This document shows, in pieces, positions 9,955-19,883 of a stretch of 64,000 bases of DNA. Position 1 is the first letter of the stretch. Each line of letters opens with the position of its first letter. The stretch covers positions 434,001-498,000 of the forward strand of contig NZ_JAIVLK010000003.1 in the NCBI RefSeq assembly GCF_020524585.1, in the 5' to 3' direction. Both the position numbers and the translations under genes were made by a program. The notes under the pieces were generated by a model, which searched no databases, was not told the origin of the DNA, and worked only from the letters and a program-made list of their open reading frames with translations. This DNA is from Celeribacter naphthalenivorans (GTDB taxonomy: Bacteria > Pseudomonadota > Alphaproteobacteria > Rhodobacterales > Rhodobacteraceae).

Positions 9955-10952
9955 GCAAGCTCCCCCTTTATTTGACGACGACTTCGATCTTCCCTCTCAA
10001 GAGAAGACAGGAGTTTTCCGGGATTGATTGCCAGAAAATCTTCACTGAGAAAGGGGTTCAGTCCGTCAATGCACCCCGCGCGACGCTGAAACGCTGACGC
10101 AAAATCCTGCAAGCCCAGAGTTTTACGCTCTGCTACCAGCGCTTCTTCAATCGCGCCGATGATGATCTCGATCACCAGCCCGAATTCGTCGGAAGCGGCA
10201 TGTATCAACCTGCGGACGGTGTCAGTCTGAAGGATGATAGCCTCAACTCCAAGGTCACCAGCGTGAGCGTACTGTTCGACCACAGATCTGATGCTCCTGC
10301 CATCCGACGCATAGCTGACAGGGGCGAAATGAATTGGTTCTATGCGTCTTGCAAGCTGGGCGTCGAGATCGAAGAGATCCATGAGGCCTGGCATCCCGCT
10401 GAGAATGATCCCGACCGGCCACATCCTGTTCTGCATAATTGACTTGAGGGTATTGACCACATCCTGCATCTCGGAGCGAAAGCGGCTGGAGTAGAAATCC
10501 TGGGCTTCGTCGAGGTGTAGGAACATAGTTTGCCGTTGGCGCAGGTGATTTTGCACGAGTTCCCAGATAATTCCGGATGTCCGATCCCGTCGGATTGGGT
10601 AGCCCAATGCCTGCAGGCAGGAGTGGCCGACATGTTTGAGCGTAGCGGGTGATGGCACCGTCAAGCTTACGGCATCGGCGCGCACAACGCCGTCGGTCAG
10701 CATCTGCAGATTACTGTGCCTGCTGAAGAGCCGCCGGATCGCCGTAGACTTTCCAGATCCGGAGCGACCAATAACCGCTATTCCATGCGCTTCATGATGC
10801 TGCCCGTGCTCGATACCGGCACGCCGGTGATAGAGTAGTGCGTCAAACCTCGCTTCCAGTTCGCGGTACCGCGCATGTGTGACAAAGCGCTTTTGCAGGG
10901 CCATGACCTTCTGTCCAATATCGAAAGCTTTCTGTTGTTCCGGCGTCATCAT
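9951..10952 (-). CDS. tniB: TniB/TnsC-like transposition AAA+ ATPase
   Basis: TniB is the AAA+ regulator that links the target-bound TniQ to the transposase. The 333-aa product shows Walker A GRSGSGKS at about residues 61-68 and Walker B LHLDEAQD near residue 150. It is clearly homologous along its length to the TniB at 24077-25093, including the SGMP motif (ILSGMPGL). The reading frame appears intact. Because tniQ downstream and tniA upstream are damaged, it probably does not support transposition of its own element. Confidence 0.9.
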   Translation of the reverse strand: MMTPEQQKAFDIGQKVMALQKRFVTHARYRELEARFDALLYHRRAGIEHGQHHEAHGIAVIGRSGSGKSTAIRRLFSRHSNLQMLTDGVVRADAVSLTVPSPATLKHVGHSCLQALGYPIRRDRTSGIIWELVQNHLRQRQTMFLHLDEAQDFYSSRFRSEMQDVVNTLKSIMQNRMWPVGIILSGMPGLMDLFDLDAQLARRIEPIHFAPVSYASDGRSIRSVVEQYAHAGDLGVEAIILQTDTVRRLIHAASDEFGLVIEIIIGAIEEALVAERKTLGLQDFASAFQRRAGCIDGLNPFLSEDFLAINPGKLLSSLEREDRSRRQIKGELA

Positions 10953-12846
10953 TCATCCTCCAGGGACCAGCTGTCAGACTGCGGTAGAGAGGTGTGGCCT
11001 CGCGTTTCGTAGGCCTTCCTCTTTCGGGATGGCGCGGGTTCAATGAAACGCCCGAACGGAGCTTCCCGCTGCGAGGCGGTCGCTGGAGCGGGTTCGTCCG
11101 GTAGCTGCTGTGCCTGAAAAAGGGAACGCTCGATCTGTGCGAGCTGGGTCTTCCCCGCATTTTGAGGTGTAATCCCGGCACGCAGCCGAGCCGCCTTATC
11201 GATCGCCCTGATGTTCGCGATCGCGCGGTCTCGCACGTCTTCTGTCAGTTCCGCTTCACTGGCATAGCGCTGCAGCAGGACCCGGTTTTCCGCAATCCAG
11301 TCCGCCAGTGAGATGCCATCGAAGTTGCCTTTCACAGGGGAGGCGCTGTGCCACTCATTCCCGATCCTGATGGAAATTTCCCCGATATCTTCGGGGTCGA
11401 TTCTGATGGTGAATTTGCGGTTTCTGGATCGTTTGAATTTTTCGCGCAGTTCCGGACAGCTGTAGAAGTTGCCAAAGAAACGGATGCCGCGTTTCGACAG
11501 GATGCGCTCGAACTCGTGACCAAGAACTGTGCGGCGGACATGTCGATCCGGAGGGGCGGAGATCCCGCGATCACGGACGAGTTCTTTCCAGCGATTGGCC
11601 GGGGTCTGACCTCCGAGACCGCCATGTGGCTTGTTATGATAATAGTCGACGATGAAATACGTAAGTATACGCGCCAGATCGTCGTCATCGAGCGCGGCGT
11701 TTCCTTCGCTGTCATAGTCCCCGCGTTCGAGCGGATTGGAAAAGGTCCTTCCGGAAAGGCGTGGCATGAGCCCTGTTGTGAGGGTTCCGAAGGGGCGCTC
11801 AATCCGACCGCGCAGTTCGGGGATTTTGACCGGCGCGAATTGCATGATACCGCCAAGGCCGTTGACTGCGGCCACGAAAGCATCGGCAAAGAAAGCCGTG
11901 CCGGTGTCACATGCCACACTGGAAATGCCACCGTGCTGGTTCCAAGGCGACTGTGCGCCAAGGGCCCGGGCCAGATCGCTCTTGTCCGTCACGATCATAT
12001 TCAACAGCTGGACAGCTGCCTCCGCCGAGGGGTTTTCGACGATCAGAAGTCCCAAAATACAACGACTGGCGCAGTCAATGGCGGCATAAATCCAACGACG
12101 CCCTTTGGGCAGGGCGCGCCTCTGTTCGTCCGTCATGATCTGATAAAGACCAACGATGGTGAAATATGTGATCAGATCGACCTGCCACTCGTCGACTTCA
12201 ATTCGCTCCATCGGAAACTGCACATCAAGGCCACCTGACCACATCGCATATTTCTTGCGCGTCGCGTCCAGGCCGAAGCGCGCACAATCCGTTTCAAATG
12301 GATCGAGCGCATTGATGCGCCGCCGGATCGTGGCAGGGCTGGGAGTGTGCAGTGGCTTCAGGTTCGCGGCTGCGCGGTTCGTGTTCTCTTCTTTGAAGCG
12401 TAGTCTCGTCTGCTCAATGACCTCTTCCATCGTCGGTCGGTTCACGTTGGCATAGGTCAGCACGCAATCCTGCAGCAGGGCTTCGACGTCGTGACTGAAA
12501 TAGCCGGATATCCAACCCGATCCGGTTTTGCGGGGGGCCAGCGTCATTGGGTCGAAGCCGCTGTTGCGCAGTGTGCGCAGATGATTCAGTAAAGTTCTCC
12601 CGCAGGGCAGCTGGCGCAGGGGCAGGCGCTCGGAGGCCCTGATCCGCCGCCCGAGAAAGTGCCGGGCCAGTTCCTGATCCGCGACCATCTGCTCCAGCCG
12701 CTGTCTGTGCTGACGGACGCCGGTCTCTGTGAGTTTCAGTTCCCCCGCTTCATGCAGGCGGTGCATTGCCATGCAGGCGAGGTAGAGCCAGATTGTTTTT
12801 GCACGCGTTTCGTCGTCGAGCCCGTCCAAAGTCGGGGCGCGGGAGC
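10949..12846 (-). pseudogene. tniA: tniA, DDE transposase missing its N-terminus
   Basis: TniA is an rve-fold DDE transposase. The catalytic surroundings are present: IEVDEWQVDL (Asp), ACDTGTAFF (Asp) and PELRGRIERPFG (Glu). Homology to the intact TniA at 25086-27260 starts only at SRAPTLDGLDDE, matching about residue 80 of that protein. The N-terminal DNA-binding part is therefore gone. The open frame continues upstream to 13372, but that extension is only the antisense of an EcoRII-like gene fragment and should not be annotated as protein. The deletion also removed the transposon end that would lie upstream of tniA. Confidence 0.85.
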
Positions 12847-13252
12847 TTGCTTTATTACGAACGTTTTGACCTGCGAAATAATCCCGTTTGAAAAGCAGGT
12901 GGTCATCGAGGCGAAGAAGCGTCCCGACTTCATTCTTCCTTCGCTCGCCTTCATCAGCAGCGGTGAAGCCATTGCCGCAACTGGTCTGATCCTGAGCGCC
13001 AAAACCACCCTGCGCGAGCGCTGGAAACAGGTCGAGCGTGAAAAAGGCGAACGCAGGCTGTATCTGACTACGGTTGATGAAAACATCGCGGGCAACGCCA
13101 TTCAGGACATGGCGGGCATCGGCGTCCAGCTCGTGATCCCCGAGAGCCTGATGGACGCCAAAGAGACCGAATATGCCGGGCACAAGAACGTCCTGACCTT
13201 CCGGAGGTTTTGCGATGAAGTGGTGGAGCCGAATTTGGCGGTTTGGGGATAG
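12847..13252 (+). pseudogene. Fragment of an EcoRII-like type II restriction endonuclease (C-terminal nuclease domain)
   Basis: The plus-strand frame ending in TAG at 13252 reads IEAKKRPDFILPSLAF, then LSAKTTLRERWKQV, then YLTTVDENIAGNAIQDM and VQLVIPESL. This is the order of conserved blocks in the EcoRII C-terminal endonuclease domain as I know it: KKPDF, K-TTCKDRW, LLTL, ISENQ-EM and LVVP. The N-terminal half, including the effector-DNA domain, is absent. The frame upstream of about 12850 is antisense to tniA. The fragment marks where a deletion or insertion fused the transposon remnant to an older restriction gene. No cognate cytosine methylase is in the window. From 13253 to 13450 nothing further is recognisable. 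Confidence 0.7.
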
Positions 13253-13450
13253 TGCGATCGCCGGTTGTTTAGGCATGGCGGAAACCAGCCCTGCATTGCA
13301 CGCCGCACGAATGTCCGGTTTGTGGATATGCCCGCTTACACCAAGTACGTTCTCTCGCTCATGACACTGCACGTTCCATTTTCCCCCTTGAGTTGTGCAG
13401 TCAGGGAATTACATTCACTCTAGCACATTTATAATATTCCGGTTTCCCAC

Positions 13451-15394
13451 ATGTCTTTCTTTTCGCAAACCTCCCGCATGGGTCGCCTGACCACCGCACT
13501 TGGCGAGGACGTTTTGGTCCTGATGCGCTTTGAAGGCGAGGAGCGGATCAACGGGGTGTTTAGTTACCACGTCGACTGTCTTGCCTCCGCCGATGATATT
13601 GATTTCGATGCGCTTTTGGGCACGCACGCCACCGTCACGCTGCGCACGCATGACGGCTCGGACAAGCCTTTCGATGGCATCATTTCCGAAGCGCGTTGGA
13701 TGGGTGCGGGCGAGAATGGCCATCGCTATCGGTTGACGCTCAAGCCGTGGTTCTGGCTCGCGTCGCTCCGTCGCAACCAGCGGATTTTCCACAATAAAAC
13801 CGTGATCGACATCCTCACCGAGCTCCTCGGCGCCTATGCTTCGGCGGGCAAGATGGAGACCCGGCTGACGCTCGAGTATCCCGAGCTCGAATACACCGTT
13901 CAGTACCGCGAGAGCGACATGGATTTCGCCGCGCGGCTCATGGAACGGCACGGGATTTCCTATCATTTTGAACAGGATAGCGGATCGCACCTGATGGTTC
14001 TGACCGACATTGTCGAGAGCCACGCGACCATCGGCGAACGCCCGTTCAAACCCTATGACGGCCACCATCAGGAAGAGATCGAGCACTTTTGGGAATGGCG
14101 CCCGGCGCGGCGGATCACGACGGGCGCTGTGCGGCTGACGGATTACAATTTCAAGACGCCGACCGCGGCGATGGAAACCAATTCTTCATCTTCTTCGAGC
14201 TATGCTCAGGGCCAGATCGAGAGTTTTGAATGGCCGGGGGATTACCTCGACCAGGGCCGTGGCGATGTGGTCGCGCGGCTGCGCTCAGAAGGCGAGACCG
14301 GCCAGGACCGGCGCTTTGAGGCGCAGGGCGATATTCCTGCGCTTGGCGCGGGGCTGCGGGTGACGCTTGGCGGTGAGCCTCTGCCGGGTACGGGAGAGGA
14401 CTACCTCTGCCTCGTGGCGTATCACAGCTACACGTCGGACAATTACGGCTCCGGCGGCGAAGAGGGCGACGGCTACGCCTACACCGGGCGCTATGTTTTG
14501 CTGCCCGCCGACGCGCCCTTGGTGCCGGAGTTGAAGACCGCGCAGGCGGATGTGAAAGGGCCTCAGACCGCGGTGGTCGTGGGCGATGGCGAGATCGACT
14601 GCGACGAATACGGGCGCATTCTGGTGCAGTTCCACTGGGACCTCGACGCAGCCTATTCGATGCGCTGCCGTGTGTCGCAATCCTGGGCGGGCAACGGCTG
14701 GGGCGGCATGGTGATCCCTCGGATTGGGATGGAGGTTGTGGTCGAATTCCTCGACGGCGACCCGGACAAACCGCTGGTCACCGGGTGTGTGTATAACGGC
14801 AAGAAAATGCCCCCTGCCGCGCTTCCTCTACACTCGAGTAGATCCACTTTCAAAACCAATTCAGTCGACGGTGAAGGCTTTAACGAACTGACCTTTGAAG
14901 ACAAGGCCGGTGAGGAGTTTGTCTATCTTCACGCACAAAAGAATCTCGATATGCATATTGAGAATTCGTCTCAACGGCGCGTCGAATTTGATGATGCTGT
15001 TTCGGTTGGCAATGATTCAATGCTCTCCGTTGCGGCCAATCGGACTGTTTCCGTTGAAGGCGATATGGGGCTGACTGTCATCGGCGCATTAAGTGAAAAA
15101 ATTGACGGTAATCATGGCCACAAAGTGGGTGCTGACTTCTCGCTGCAAACGGGCGGAGATTTGACGCTCAAAGCAGGTGGGGAGATTGTTATCGATGCGT
15201 CGAAAATCACACTTGTCGCGGGCGGTTCTGCAGTTGTGGTGCAAGGAGGAGCTGTGAATGTCGCTCCTGTTCTGAACGTCGGCAACGCCTCTCCGGGAGC
15301 AGCCGCCATCCCAGCCATTCCGGCTGTTCTGAAGGCTGCAGCAGGCGAAGGCTCACCTTTTGTCAGCCACTGCCCCCTTAAAGACGAAGCCTAA
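13451..15394 (+). CDS. vgrG: Type VI secretion tip protein VgrG
   Basis: VgrG trimers form the puncturing tip of the T6SS and carry effectors. The 647-aa product has the gp27-like N-terminal half (SFFSQTSRMGRLTTALGED onward), the gp5 OB-fold region (about residues 370-460, with WAGNGWGGMVIPRIGMEVVV and DGDPDKPLVTG), and a C-terminal beta-helix repeat region (about 470-600). The last 50 residues are Ala/Pro rich. No core T6SS genes are in the window, so this is an orphan tip served by a T6SS encoded elsewhere. Base composition drops after about 14820, where the cargo-specific end begins. No strong ribosome binding site is seen before the ATG. Confidence 0.93.
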   Translation: MSFFSQTSRMGRLTTALGEDVLVLMRFEGEERINGVFSYHVDCLASADDIDFDALLGTHATVTLRTHDGSDKPFDGIISEARWMGAGENGHRYRLTLKPWFWLASLRRNQRIFHNKTVIDILTELLGAYASAGKMETRLTLEYPELEYTVQYRESDMDFAARLMERHGISYHFEQDSGSHLMVLTDIVESHATIGERPFKPYDGHHQEEIEHFWEWRPARRITTGAVRLTDYNFKTPTAAMETNSSSSSSYAQGQIESFEWPGDYLDQGRGDVVARLRSEGETGQDRRFEAQGDIPALGAGLRVTLGGEPLPGTGEDYLCLVAYHSYTSDNYGSGGEEGDGYAYTGRYVLLPADAPLVPELKTAQADVKGPQTAVVVGDGEIDCDEYGRILVQFHWDLDAAYSMRCRVSQSWAGNGWGGMVIPRIGMEVVVEFLDGDPDKPLVTGCVYNGKKMPPAALPLHSSRSTFKTNSVDGEGFNELTFEDKAGEEFVYLHAQKNLDMHIENSSQRRVEFDDAVSVGNDSMLSVAANRTVSVEGDMGLTVIGALSEKIDGNHGHKVGADFSLQTGGDLTLKAGGEIVIDASKITLVAGGSAVVVQGGAVNVAPVLNVGNASPGAAAIPAIPAVLKAAAGEGSPFVSHCPLKDEA

Positions 15395-15396
15395 TC

Positions 15397-16347
15397 ATGG
15401 TTGGTGTAACGATAGATCAGTTCCTGTCCCCGAAGGGCTCTCCTGCATGGCTTGTTTTGGACGGGGTGAATTGCCCTGATCTTTCGCATTTTCTCGGGCG
15501 AACCGCGAACTGTTGCTTTTATCGCGAAACGGGTCAGAAGCAGCCCATTCATGCGCCTTGGATGATCAGCATCGATGATAAAATCTCCGAGATGGCGTCT
15601 TTCCTTCCGAATGATACGCATTGGGGATTCATCTTTACGTCCCATTGGCCCATACGAGATTTGCGTGCACATTTTCGGCGCTACACGATGCTGAAAACGC
15701 CGCAGAATGAGGCTCCAGTCTATTTCCGTTTCTATGATCCTCGTGTGTTGTTCGACCTTAGTCATGCACTTGAGGCAGAGAAACTCCGGATGTTTATGCG
15801 ACCATTCGACCGGCTTGCGCTTCCTTTATCCCCTCTTCTCGGTGAAAGATGTGGTCTTTCTCCTTTGGCTCACCATAACGAATTCAGGTCTAAGTTTCTA
15901 ACGCTCCCGCTCCCGCCAGCATATCCGCCGGAAAGTGGGTCTCAGAGTTTTCAGATCGGAACAGCCGAGTATCGGCGCTTTGAAAGTCTGCAAGCCCGGA
16001 GGGCTGAACGCAAGTTGGCTCGCGAGTTGCATCTTATGGCCCGGAACAGGTCCGATACCGAAATTCTTGACATTGCAGCGGCAGCACCCGCGCGCGCAGC
16101 GAGATATGATTTGAAGTCCGTGCGCCAAATCAGGTTGTTCGCGAATTGCATGCTTAAATTCGGAATCACCTTCGACGAAAGTCACCCGGGGGCGCGAGAG
16201 GTTTTAACTCTGAGGCGGGCCTCTGTTCGCGAAAAATTTGTCGCTTTGCAAAACTGGTACACAACTGCGAGCGACAAGTCCTTTCCTGCACAGGGGTCTC
16301 AGGATTTGGATATTTGGGATCAATTGGAAAGAATGCGCATTTCATGA
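15397..16347 (+). CDS. DUF4123 effector-loading adaptor protein
   Basis: The product is 316 aa. Its N-terminal half matches the DUF4123 pattern: WLVLDGVNCPDLSHFL at the start, then WGFIFTSHWPIRDLRAHFRR, YFRFYDPRVLFDL and a conserved tail. DUF4123 proteins act as chaperones that load a downstream effector onto the cognate VgrG. The gene begins two bases after vgrG ends and its stop overlaps the effector start (ATGA). This is the standard vgrG-DUF4123-effector order. The C-terminal half is alpha-helical and charged, and is probably specific for this effector. Confidence 0.85.
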   Translation: MVGVTIDQFLSPKGSPAWLVLDGVNCPDLSHFLGRTANCCFYRETGQKQPIHAPWMISIDDKISEMASFLPNDTHWGFIFTSHWPIRDLRAHFRRYTMLKTPQNEAPVYFRFYDPRVLFDLSHALEAEKLRMFMRPFDRLALPLSPLLGERCGLSPLAHHNEFRSKFLTLPLPPAYPPESGSQSFQIGTAEYRRFESLQARRAERKLARELHLMARNRSDTEILDIAAAAPARAARYDLKSVRQIRLFANCMLKFGITFDESHPGAREVLTLRRASVREKFVALQNWYTTASDKSFPAQGSQDLDIWDQLERMRIS

Positions 16348-17996
16348 CAGATTATGTTCCAACACTGGATGACATCGAAGCGTTGGTCGGTGCGCATCCC
16401 GATAAATTCTCGTCCCCGCTGCAAACCATGCGGTCTATTTCCAGTGCTCGTGCCCAAGGGGAAACGGTCAGTGAAATCACTGCGCAACATCATTATGGGG
16501 ATTATTTGTCCAATGGTGGCGAACCACTGAGTTCGGATGGTGCCATTCCGTCAGCGGAAGCATTGCACGATCAGCCTCAAGGCAAAGCAGGATGCGATTG
16601 CGAGGCGGCTATGCCATGTTGCGTGAATTCGATCACGCTCGGCTGCTCGCATCGAGAGGGACGCCTTATCTTGCCACAGGAGGATAAAGGTGACGGCCAG
16701 TCTCAGTGCAAACTCGTTCTTGTGGCGGATCAAGGGGGCGCTTCCGGATATGATCTGCTGAAGGTGACGCTCGACAGGACACCTCATGGCGACTGTGTCA
16801 TGCCAAAGCAGATGCCAAAATCCCTGATCAAAATGGAAGGCGGGGAGACAGAAGAAAAGACCGAAGAAGACTATGAAATTCAAATGTCTTATCCCGGAAA
16901 TACCGATCTTGGACAAACGGACATCGAAAGATTTGTCAACGCCACAAAGCACACACTGTTTGGCGATCTGGAGAAACTTGGAACAAATTATTCTCTAAAG
17001 CTCGACACTTGCAGTGGCGAGACGACGTTCGACAGCGTGCTTCAGGTTTATCCCAAACTCGAATGGACGGCTGCAAGTTTTGGCTACGAGATCAAAGGCA
17101 CCTACTACACGGACTTTACCTTTGTTCCCAGCGTGGCTTTGACCGGTAAGCTCAACGGTACTTTCGGCGCATCTACCTTTTCCATCGATGGCAAGGGAGA
17201 GAGCAAAACCGATCCGGAAAATCATTCCAAATCCCTTATTCCTTTCCTCGACAAGACGCTGTCCAAACTTCAGGACCTGACGGGTGAAGGATCGAGAACC
17301 AGCGAAAAATCCACACATTCGTCGATTTCAGTGTTCCACAAGGTCAATCTCGGAACGAGTAAATTCAAGCTGGTGGAGCATCCCACCGATCCGGCTGCCG
17401 TAGGGATCGAAGCGAATGTGACAATGGGCTTCGCCCCTCTGATCGGGATCGAAGCCAAGCTCGATATCATTGATGCACTTTTGACGGCGGCGCAGGCAAG
17501 CGCAGCATCCGGTCTTGCTACGGCTTTGAAGAAAGCCCGTGAGGCGGCGGCGAACGGGTTGGGGAGCAAAGATGGCCCGGCACACTTTGTTGCGAAGGCA
17601 GGTGTCACTTTGGAAGTCACAGGTCAAATAGGGACCGGAACAGTAAATCTGAAGCGGGCCGTCAATTCATCCAAATGGGATGGCACAGGAGAAGTGGGTG
17701 GATCTCTGGGGTTAGCTATCGTCGCTATCGTAGAAGCCGAAGGGCGTATTTACAGAATAAGCGGTTCCTTAAGCGCGTCTGGAAAAGCGGCATCCTCGAT
17801 CAAGGTCGTCCTCAAAACACTGACTGCACAACAGAAAGAAAAGATGAAAGACAGTAAATTGAATGTCAGGTCGGAATGGGATGGGATTAAAATCACCTAC
17901 TCTTCACAAGCAAAGGCAATGTTTTATAGCTCTCGTGCGGTAAATGGCGAAGTCGTCGTTCGCAAGCCGGAGGTGTTGTATGAAACCTATTTTTAA
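16344..17996 (+). CDS. Putative T6SS effector, 550 aa, activity unknown
   Basis: I do not recognise a toxin family. Position argues for an effector: it starts in an ATGA overlap with the DUF4123 adaptor and is followed by three exported paralogues and a PAAR gene. About residues 85-110 contain a cysteine-rich segment (CDCEAAMPCCVNS, then CSHREG). The middle is rich in beta-strand-like stretches. Residues about 375-410 form an alanine-rich helical stretch (LTAAQASAASGLATALKKAR) that could be amphipathic. The C-terminal half contains further glycine/serine-rich strands. No signal peptide is visible. ATG 16344 is chosen because the frame upstream only duplicates DUF4123 sequence. A membrane-acting or envelope-targeted toxin would fit the exported immunity candidates, but this is inference. 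Confidence 0.6.
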   Translation: MTDYVPTLDDIEALVGAHPDKFSSPLQTMRSISSARAQGETVSEITAQHHYGDYLSNGGEPLSSDGAIPSAEALHDQPQGKAGCDCEAAMPCCVNSITLGCSHREGRLILPQEDKGDGQSQCKLVLVADQGGASGYDLLKVTLDRTPHGDCVMPKQMPKSLIKMEGGETEEKTEEDYEIQMSYPGNTDLGQTDIERFVNATKHTLFGDLEKLGTNYSLKLDTCSGETTFDSVLQVYPKLEWTAASFGYEIKGTYYTDFTFVPSVALTGKLNGTFGASTFSIDGKGESKTDPENHSKSLIPFLDKTLSKLQDLTGEGSRTSEKSTHSSISVFHKVNLGTSKFKLVEHPTDPAAVGIEANVTMGFAPLIGIEAKLDIIDALLTAAQASAASGLATALKKAREAAANGLGSKDGPAHFVAKAGVTLEVTGQIGTGTVNLKRAVNSSKWDGTGEVGGSLGLAIVAIVEAEGRIYRISGSLSASGKAASSIKVVLKTLTAQQKEKMKDSKLNVRSEWDGIKITYSSQAKAMFYSSRAVNGEVVVRKPEVLYETYF

Positions 17997-18906
17997 GCTG
18001 CTTTTCACCGTTCTCATCAGCACAATCGGAGGTTCAACAATGGCAAATGAACGTGACCCCGCCCAAACCGCCCTTGGGATGGACATTTCTCTTTCTGGTG
18101 TGCAGCTTGATCTGCGCGTGAATGATGTGCCGATCGCAGATCCATCGTTCCCGCTCGGGGCAGACGGGCCGTTTTCAACGACAATGACACTGAACAGTGC
18201 CTTCGCTTCGGGTGAAAATTCGGTCACTCTGTCGGTGGTCCCGAACGCCGAAGTATCGCCTGGCTGGGACCAACATGCCCATGCACGTTTTGGGTATTGG
18301 CCCGCAGCCGATTTTCCGATGCCTTTTGATGACCGAGCTTTTGCAATAGATGTCCAATATCGCCTTGAAACGGATGCGACGGAAGGCGAGTTCTCTGTAA
18401 CATATGCAGCTCAGGAGTACCTGACAGCATCACAGGCCGGGGACATCGCATCGACCGACGAAGGAGACATGTTCGGGCTGACCCTTGATATCGGGTTGAA
18501 CTTGCCGCCACTGGCATGGATGCAGGGGCAACTCCTCACTCCGGACGCAAAGATGCAGCGTGAACTTGTTGAACAATACGCAAAGCTTCATGCGCACATT
18601 GCCCAAGGTTTTGACGGTATGAACGAAGCTCTCGCGCCCTATTTCACGCGGCAAGCCGCTGCATTTGGCGTAAGCTTGGAACAGTTCATCGAGTTGAACG
18701 TTCGTCCGATGTTCGGGCCTGAAAGCGGTACGGAATTTCTCCCGTTCGACATCTCGAAATCTGAACTCCGCCTGTATGGGAATGGTCGGCTCGCTGCGCT
18801 CGTCCCAATGCCATTGACCTATCGAAACGAAGCCTATGGTGAGGAAGGGGCGTTACTTATTTACTTCTGGAAGGACCAGACGGGGCAGTGGCAGATCATT
18901 CATTGA
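17980..18906 (+). CDS. Exported protein, paralogue 1 of 3 (probable immunity protein)
   Basis: The product is 308 aa with an N-terminal signal sequence (MKPIFKLLFTVLISTIGGST, then MANE). It begins 17 bases inside the effector gene, after a GGAGG. It shares with the next two genes a common layout: an N-terminal block with LDLRVNDVPIADPSFPL, an alternating-strand middle, and a nearly invariant end RLAALVP...YFWKDQTGQWQIIH. An exported location next to a T6SS effector suggests a periplasmic immunity protein. No domain name can be given from reading alone. Confidence 0.7.
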   Translation: MKPIFKLLFTVLISTIGGSTMANERDPAQTALGMDISLSGVQLDLRVNDVPIADPSFPLGADGPFSTTMTLNSAFASGENSVTLSVVPNAEVSPGWDQHAHARFGYWPAADFPMPFDDRAFAIDVQYRLETDATEGEFSVTYAAQEYLTASQAGDIASTDEGDMFGLTLDIGLNLPPLAWMQGQLLTPDAKMQRELVEQYAKLHAHIAQGFDGMNEALAPYFTRQAAAFGVSLEQFIELNVRPMFGPESGTEFLPFDISKSELRLYGNGRLAALVPMPLTYRNEAYGEEGALLIYFWKDQTGQWQIIH

Positions 18907-19883
18907 GATTGGTACAGAAACGCACGGTTGAGTGGGGCCATTATGTGTTCGGCATCATGCTGTTTGGAATGGCGTTTCTTGTGCCCGACACGGCTGAAAC
19001 CGAAGAGATAGCCTTGCGTAACACTGCGATCCTCATGGATTTGTCCGTTACCTCGGGTGCGGTGGATGTCCGTGTGGAAGAGGTGCCCCTTTTTGATCCT
19101 GCCGCTCCGATAACGGCCTCACAAACTCTCGACACACAGTTTCCGATCAATCAGGCGTTTCATTCCGGCGATAACACGATGACGTTTCGTGTGCGCTTTA
19201 CCCCTTCATCGGATCCGGTCGTCGTCCCTTCACTTAAAGTTGCGATAGGGGCCTACACGGGCATCAGTTGGCCAAGCATTGGTGAAAACAGACCGTTGGT
19301 GTCTGACTTTGAACTCAAACCTGTCTTGACACCTGAGGGCAGGTATCTTGTGGAAGTCCAAGAACGCCATTCTGAGCAGGAGGTACTACAAGCAGGAGAA
19401 TTAACGCATATCTCAGGCGATGGCCTACCGGAAAGCTGGAACACCTATCAGTTACGTTTAGAGGTCGCTCTGCCGCTGTCCGAATTCGCATGGCAACAAG
19501 GACAGATCCTGTCTGCAACGCCAGATACCGAGCAAAGTCTCAGAGATGAATATCAGCGTCTGTTTCATATTCTTTCCCAAAAAGACAGTGCGCTATACCG
19601 GCAAGCTTTGTGGCCATTTCTGAGCAATATGTCTGCGGCGCAAGGGCTCGACACAGAGACCTATACGGCAATGTCGCTCGATCCTGTCATCGGTCCGCAG
19701 AGCGACTATGATCCAGTTCCGTACTCCGCCGTAGGGTCGCATCTTGAACTCTTCAGGGAGGGACGCTTGGCGGCACTTGTTCCAATCCCTCTCAAGTTTC
19801 GTCATCGTGAGTGGGACGATGAAGCTACGCTTTTCATTTACTTTTGGAAAGACCAGGCTGGGCAATGGCAAATCATCCATTGA
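18888..19883 (+). CDS. Exported protein, paralogue 2 of 3 (probable immunity protein)
   Basis: The product is 331 aa. A GTG at 18888 starts translation 19 bases inside the previous gene. The N-terminus has a positively charged start and a hydrophobic stretch (HYVFGIMLFGMAFLVP), so export is likely. The shared blocks are present: VDVRVEEVPLFDPAAPI near the start and YFWKDQAGQWQIIH at the end. It is the most diverged of the three in the middle region. A later start near the hydrophobic stretch cannot be excluded, but the identical overlap geometry at the next junction supports 18888. Confidence 0.65.
   Translation: MADHSLRLVQKRTVEWGHYVFGIMLFGMAFLVPDTAETEEIALRNTAILMDLSVTSGAVDVRVEEVPLFDPAAPITASQTLDTQFPINQAFHSGDNTMTFRVRFTPSSDPVVVPSLKVAIGAYTGISWPSIGENRPLVSDFELKPVLTPEGRYLVEVQERHSEQEVLQAGELTHISGDGLPESWNTYQLRLEVALPLSEFAWQQGQILSATPDTEQSLRDEYQRLFHILSQKDSALYRQALWPFLSNMSAAQGLDTETYTAMSLDPVIGPQSDYDPVPYSAVGSHLELFREGRLAALVPIPLKFRHREWDDEATLFIYFWKDQAGQWQIIH

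Noticed and set aside
10949-13372. A single 807-residue transposase reading frame on the minus strand
   Set aside because: Residues before SRAPTLDG are antisense of an EcoRII-like fragment and have no transposase similarity. The coding part was cut at 12846.
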